A stretch of DNA of 45,473 bases from Geomonas diazotrophica (GTDB lineage: Bacteria; Desulfobacterota; Desulfuromonadia; Geobacterales; Geobacteraceae). The notes below the pieces were generated by a model, which ran no database searches, was not told the origin of the DNA, and saw only the letters and a program-made list of their open reading frames with translations. The stretch covers positions 1 through 45,473 of the forward strand of contig NZ_JAHLMF010000020.1 in assembly GCF_018919385.1 (NCBI RefSeq), given 5' to 3'. Shown in pieces: positions 42,429 to 45,473 of this stretch (its first letter is position 1; each line of letters opens with the position of its first letter). The position numbers and the translations under genes are program-made.

Positions 42429-42558
42429 ATTAAGAGAAAGAAACCCCGGGGCGGACCACAAACTTAATCTCAATCTTTATCTTAATCTGTATTAAGATAA
42501 AGAAACCCCGGGTGGGACCACAAACTTAATCTCAATCTTAATCTTAATCTTAATCTGT
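42429..42558. repeat. 62-bp tandem duplication with CTTAAT hexamers
   Basis: Units start at 42429 and 42491 (both ATTAAGA, then AAGAAACCCCGGG and GACCACAAACTTAATCTCAATC). The period is 62 bases, and the second copy has an extra run of TCTTAA hexamers. The hexamers match the family of the array at 4645-4748. It lies between gpsA and the kinase operon. Confidence 0.9.
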
Positions 42559-42560
42559 TC

Positions 42561-43568
42561 CTAAGCTCCTTCGGCCTTGAGGTTCCTGGTCATGAGCTCC
42601 AGGACCGCTTCGCGCGCCGGCTTGTTCTGGTAGAGCATCTGGTACATCTTTTCGATGATCGGCATCTCGACCCCCAGCTTCTTGGCCAGGTTGTACGCCG
42701 ATTCCGTGGTCTTGACCCCTTCGGCCACCATGCGCATCTCGCCGAGTATCTCGTCGAGGCGCCGCCCCTGCCCGATCTGGATGCCGACGCTGCGGTTCCT
42801 GGACAGGTCGCCGGTGCAGGTGAGCACCAGGTCCCCCATCCCGGCCAGCCCCGCGAAGGTGGCCGGCTGCGCCCCCATGGCAAGCCCCAGGCGGGTCATC
42901 TCGGCAAGGCCGCGGGTGATGAGTGCCGCCCGGGTGTTGCTACCGAAGCCGAGGCCGTCCGAGATACCCGCGGCGATGGCGATGACGTTCTTGATGGCGC
43001 CTCCGAGCTCGACTCCCACCACGTCCGAGTTCCGGTAGACCCGGAAGAAGCTGGTGGTGAAGGCCTCCTGCACCCGGCGGGCGACCTCATCGGTCGCCGC
43101 GGCGGCCGCGACGGCGGTAGGCATCTCCTGCGCCACTTCCCGTGCGAAGCTCGGGCCGGAGAGGGCGGCGAACCTGGCGTACATCTCGGGAGGAAGGATC
43201 TCCTGGTAGATCTCGGAAACCGTGGCGAGGGTATCCACCTCGATCCCCTTGGATGCGGAGACTATGACCGCCTCGCTGGGGATGAAGGGGAGGGAGCCGG
43301 TTATCACCCGGCGCACCAACTGGGAGGGGACCACGCAGAGCACCATGGTGCAGCCGCGGTACGCTTCCTCCAGATCGTTGGTGAACGCGAGCCTCTCGTG
43401 CAGCTTGATCCCGGGGAGGAACAGGTCGTTCTCCCGTGTCTCGCGCATGGTGAGGACCAGTTCGGACTCGTAGGCCCAAAGGGTGACCTCGTGCCCCTTC
43501 TTGGCGAGCAGGTCGGCCAGCGTGGTCCCCCAGCTGCCGGCACCTATGACTGCAACTTTCTCTAGCAT
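42561..43568 (-). CDS. gpsA: Glycerol-3-phosphate dehydrogenase [NAD(P)+]
   Basis: Reduces dihydroxyacetone phosphate to sn-glycerol 3-phosphate for phospholipid synthesis; cytoplasmic. The 335-residue protein starts with the dinucleotide fold VAVIGAGSWGTTLADLLAKK. It has the family's SASKGIE, LSGPSFAREVA and the catalytic-lysine region GGAIKNVIAIAAG, then FAGLAGMGDLVLTCTGDLSR. Length and motifs are complete. The gene is upstream of the kinase cluster on the same strand but separated from it by the 62-bp repeat. Confidence 0.96.
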   Translation of the reverse strand: MLEKVAVIGAGSWGTTLADLLAKKGHEVTLWAYESELVLTMRETRENDLFLPGIKLHERLAFTNDLEEAYRGCTMVLCVVPSQLVRRVITGSLPFIPSEAVIVSASKGIEVDTLATVSEIYQEILPPEMYARFAALSGPSFAREVAQEMPTAVAAAAATDEVARRVQEAFTTSFFRVYRNSDVVGVELGGAIKNVIAIAAGISDGLGFGSNTRAALITRGLAEMTRLGLAMGAQPATFAGLAGMGDLVLTCTGDLSRNRSVGIQIGQGRRLDEILGEMRMVAEGVKTTESAYNLAKKLGVEMPIIEKMYQMLYQNKPAREAVLELMTRNLKAEGA

Positions 43569-43719
43569 CTATTCAAGCCCTCTTACCGAATATCTAGCCC
43601 TCATGAGGACTTCATTGTAGCACAGATGATTGAAATTCCCCTCCAAAAGGGAAGTGAAAGCGAGGTACTCCCGCCGGTACCGGAACCGCGCTCCGGGTCT
43701 GGAGTGGGAGATCTTCTTC

Positions 43720-45240
43720 CTACAGCTCTTCGACCGCCCTCAGCGTCGGTTCTTCGCCCCGCTCCAGCGATTCGCGGGCGATCTCCATGCTCTCCATGGC
43801 GAAGCGGCGCAGGAACGGGTGCAGATGGAGCGGCAGCGGGTTGTCGACCAGGCTGTCGGCAAGTCCCGCGACCCGTGCCACCTCGAAGTTGTCCCTGCCG
43901 CAGCGGCGCATGAGGTCCGCGCTCACCAGCAACCGCTCCCTGATCAGCTCCAGCTCCGGTGCCAGGAGCTCGCGGCAGAAGCGCTCCAGCACCTGCTCCC
44001 CTTTGCCGCTGCGGTACTCCTCGGCGAAGTCATAGACCCGCTGCTCGGCCATGAACCAGCCGGAGAAGAATGTGTCGGCGAAGAGCCGCTGGGCCAGTTG
44101 CTCCCCTTCCTGGAAGCTGAGCCGGCGCGAGCGGGGGAGGTCGGCGAGTTTTTCGGTAAAGCGGGCCGGGGTCATGTCTTCGCCGGCGAAGATGCCGCGC
44201 CTCATGTAGAAGTCGGCGGGGAGGTAGCAGAGGTCGCGGCTCCAGTAAAGGGCGTCGCGCACCAGCTCCAAAAGGTACTCCGGAGCCACCTCGATCAGGT
44301 CGTCCTGCATGCGGAAGCCTTCGACCTCTGCCTGGAAGTTGTCCAGGGTCAGGTCCCCGGCGCCCCATGCCGCAAGTACCCCGCGCCGCTCGTGCACCTG
44401 CATGTACAGCACGCTCACGGTGTCGGGACCGGCCCAGCGGGACAGGAGCAGCGAACGGTAACCGTCCCCATCGGGCGGGGTCGCATAGCCGGAATGGAAG
44501 GGGAGCAGCTTGCGCGGCTGCGGCACGGCGACGCCCAGGAAGCGGAGCCTGCGCAGTGCCTTTTCCGCGAAGGGAGCCAGTTCCGCGTCGCAGTCGGCCA
44601 GGAAGTCCTGCAGCACGGTGGCCGCCCGGGGGTCCCTGATTTTGCCCAGTGCCGCCAGGGCGGAGCGCACGATGTCGCGGTCCTCGTGCCAGAGCATCGC
44701 CTCCAGCAGGCGGGGTGACTGACTGTCGCCCGAGTGGCACAGCTCGCGGATCACGATCTGCTGCACCTCGGCAGGGTAGGAGAGGAAGTCGTCCAGGAAG
44801 GTGACCATCCCTTCCTCGCCCAGTTGCATGGCGCCCTGGACCTGCTGTCCCAGAGACGTGCCGCCGGAGCCTGTTTTTTCCTGCCTGAAGGGGGGTGAGT
44901 TGACATCGACGCCGTAACCTTCCAGCGCGATCATGAGGGCGGCCTTGCCGTCGGCAGAGAGGTCCTGGCGCTTGAGCGCTATCTGGATCAGCTGGTCGAG
45001 CCAGTCGCTGGTGTCGAAGAAGTCCAGGACATAGGCGTACTTGGTGATCAATTCGCCCGAGTTCTCGCGCCAAAGCTCCCGCACCAGCGGTCGCAGCGCC
45101 CGTTTGCCGGCCTGCTGGAACTTCTGGCCGATCCGCTCCATCTCGTGGATGGAGATGCCGTCACCTTTGAGCCGCACCAGGAGATCCAGAATGTCGCGAC
45201 GCTCCTTCAGGGAGTTATCTACCTTCTCGCACTGTTGCAT
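43720..45240 (-). CDS. HEAT-repeat-like protein of unknown function
   Basis: A 506-residue cytoplasmic protein. The N-terminal two fifths form helical HEAT-like pairs, for example SPRLLEAMLWHEDRDIVRSA followed by LAALGKIRDPRAATVLQDFL. The rest (from about DGYRSLLLSRWAG) is not recognised. The start is set at the ATG at 45240 (MQQCEKVDNSLKER), preceded by AAGGG. A GTG at 45258 with a better ribosome binding site (GGAGGGG, nine bases away) is a serious alternative. The right-hand IS ends only about 110 bases upstream, so the natural promoter may have been separated from the gene. Confidence 0.7.
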   Translation of the reverse strand: MQQCEKVDNSLKERRDILDLLVRLKGDGISIHEMERIGQKFQQAGKRALRPLVRELWRENSGELITKYAYVLDFFDTSDWLDQLIQIALKRQDLSADGKAALMIALEGYGVDVNSPPFRQEKTGSGGTSLGQQVQGAMQLGEEGMVTFLDDFLSYPAEVQQIVIRELCHSGDSQSPRLLEAMLWHEDRDIVRSALAALGKIRDPRAATVLQDFLADCDAELAPFAEKALRRLRFLGVAVPQPRKLLPFHSGYATPPDGDGYRSLLLSRWAGPDTVSVLYMQVHERRGVLAAWGAGDLTLDNFQAEVEGFRMQDDLIEVAPEYLLELVRDALYWSRDLCYLPADFYMRRGIFAGEDMTPARFTEKLADLPRSRRLSFQEGEQLAQRLFADTFFSGWFMAEQRVYDFAEEYRSGKGEQVLERFCRELLAPELELIRERLLVSADLMRRCGRDNFEVARVAGLADSLVDNPLPLHLHPFLRRFAMESMEIARESLERGEEPTLRAVEEL

Positions 45241-45351
45241 GGGCCTACCCTTTTTCACTGCATGGCACCCCTCCAAAAGGAGGGCAAAGATTGCATGTTC
45301 GACGGAAAACGCTGTGCTGCTCTTCGCGGGCGGGGTTCCGCCTCGTGCATC

Positions 45352-45473
45352 TGGCCTATCTTCGCAATAGAGGACACGTTAGAAACCCTTATGCTGCCAT
45401 CTTCAACTCCTGCTGCTCGAACTCTTCTGGGGAGCAATAGCCAATGGCAGAGTGTAGCCTCTTGCGATTGTAA
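45352..45473 (-). mobile_element. IS3-family element, 3' end with terminal inverted repeat
   Basis: The 26 bases at 45352-45377 begin TG, contain CTATCTTC and end GAGGACAC. They match the inverted terminus at 98-123 in 19 to 20 positions. The end of the OrfB transposase gene lies just inside. The element continues past the right edge and is transcribed leftward into the window. Confidence 0.75.
45389..45472 (-). CDS. IS3-type transposase OrfB, C-terminal fragment
   Basis: Partial gene entering from the right edge. The minus strand reads YNRKRLHSAIGYCSPEEFEQ and ends KMAA followed by a TAA stop at 45391-45389. The YNxxRxHSAIGY-P-E-F pattern is the hallmark C-terminus of IS3-family DDE integrase-type transposases (rve domain). 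Only the last 27 codons are present. Confidence 0.9.
   Translation of the reverse strand, partial: YNRKRLHSAIGYCSPEEFEQQELKMAA

Noticed and set aside
1..45473. Window as a closed circle or plasmid
   Set aside because: Joining the ends does not give a continuous transposase: most of the IS is missing between the two fragments. The genes are chromosomal housekeeping types, with no replication or mobility genes apart from the IS ends.

Overview
The window looks like chromosomal DNA from a Geobacter-like member of the Geobacteraceae (Desulfuromonadia). The reasons are high GC coding sequence, a diheme cytochrome c peroxidase, SelB, NfnAB, an HdrCBA-FlxDCBA redox module, many PAS/Cache sensor kinases, and gaps filled with several families of short dispersed repeats. 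The genus call is inference from gene content and codon style. No rRNA, tRNA or CRISPR array was seen.

Layout. Both ends lie inside insertion sequences of what looks like the same IS3-type family, in the same orientation: the 5' end at 1-123 and the 3' end at 45352-45473. From 0.3 to 4.5 kb on the plus strand are ferrochelatase (hemH), a small zinc-ribbon protein overlapping it, a MoxR-like AAA ATPase, and a large TraB/ChaN-like protein of unknown function. From 4.7 to 10.7 kb on the minus strand are selB and a two-subunit ABC exporter. From 11.1 to 18.7 kb is a plus-strand electron-transfer operon, hdrC-hdrB-hdrA-flxD-flxC-flxB-flxA, ended by a clear terminator. An EamA transporter follows, then nfnA-nfnB with its own terminator, a 138-bp tandem repeat, and a diheme peroxidase. 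From 23.9 kb to the right end every gene is on the minus strand: a hybrid sensor kinase overlapping a solitary substrate-binding protein, a FadL-type outer-membrane protein, CorA, hemE, a radical SAM/SPASM protein, an ABC-2 exporter pair, four histidine kinases in a row, gpsA, and a HEAT-repeat-like protein.

How the genes may work together. HdrABC-FlxABCD is expected to oxidise NADH and split the electrons between ferredoxin and a disulfide or thiol partner. NfnAB exchanges electrons among ferredoxin, NADH and NADP+. Together they would balance the ferredoxin, NADH and NADPH pools. hemH, hemE and perhaps the radical SAM protein belong to tetrapyrrole metabolism, which is heavily used in cytochrome-rich bacteria.

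A striking property is the number of repeat families between genes, including genes inside one operon. At least seven are recognisable: the AACAGGGATGAA type, the GTAGGGGCGAAT palindrome, the CCCTCTCCC/GGGAGAGGG type, the GTAGAAC type, the CTTAAT/CTTAGT hexamers, the GACGCAAAGGCGC type and the CAATTGACAA type. Many sit as inverted pairs that could form long hairpins. Several run in frame into the start of the following gene, so the longest open frame overstates the protein. Starts here were moved to the first start codon after the repeat, using a ribosome binding site where one is visible.
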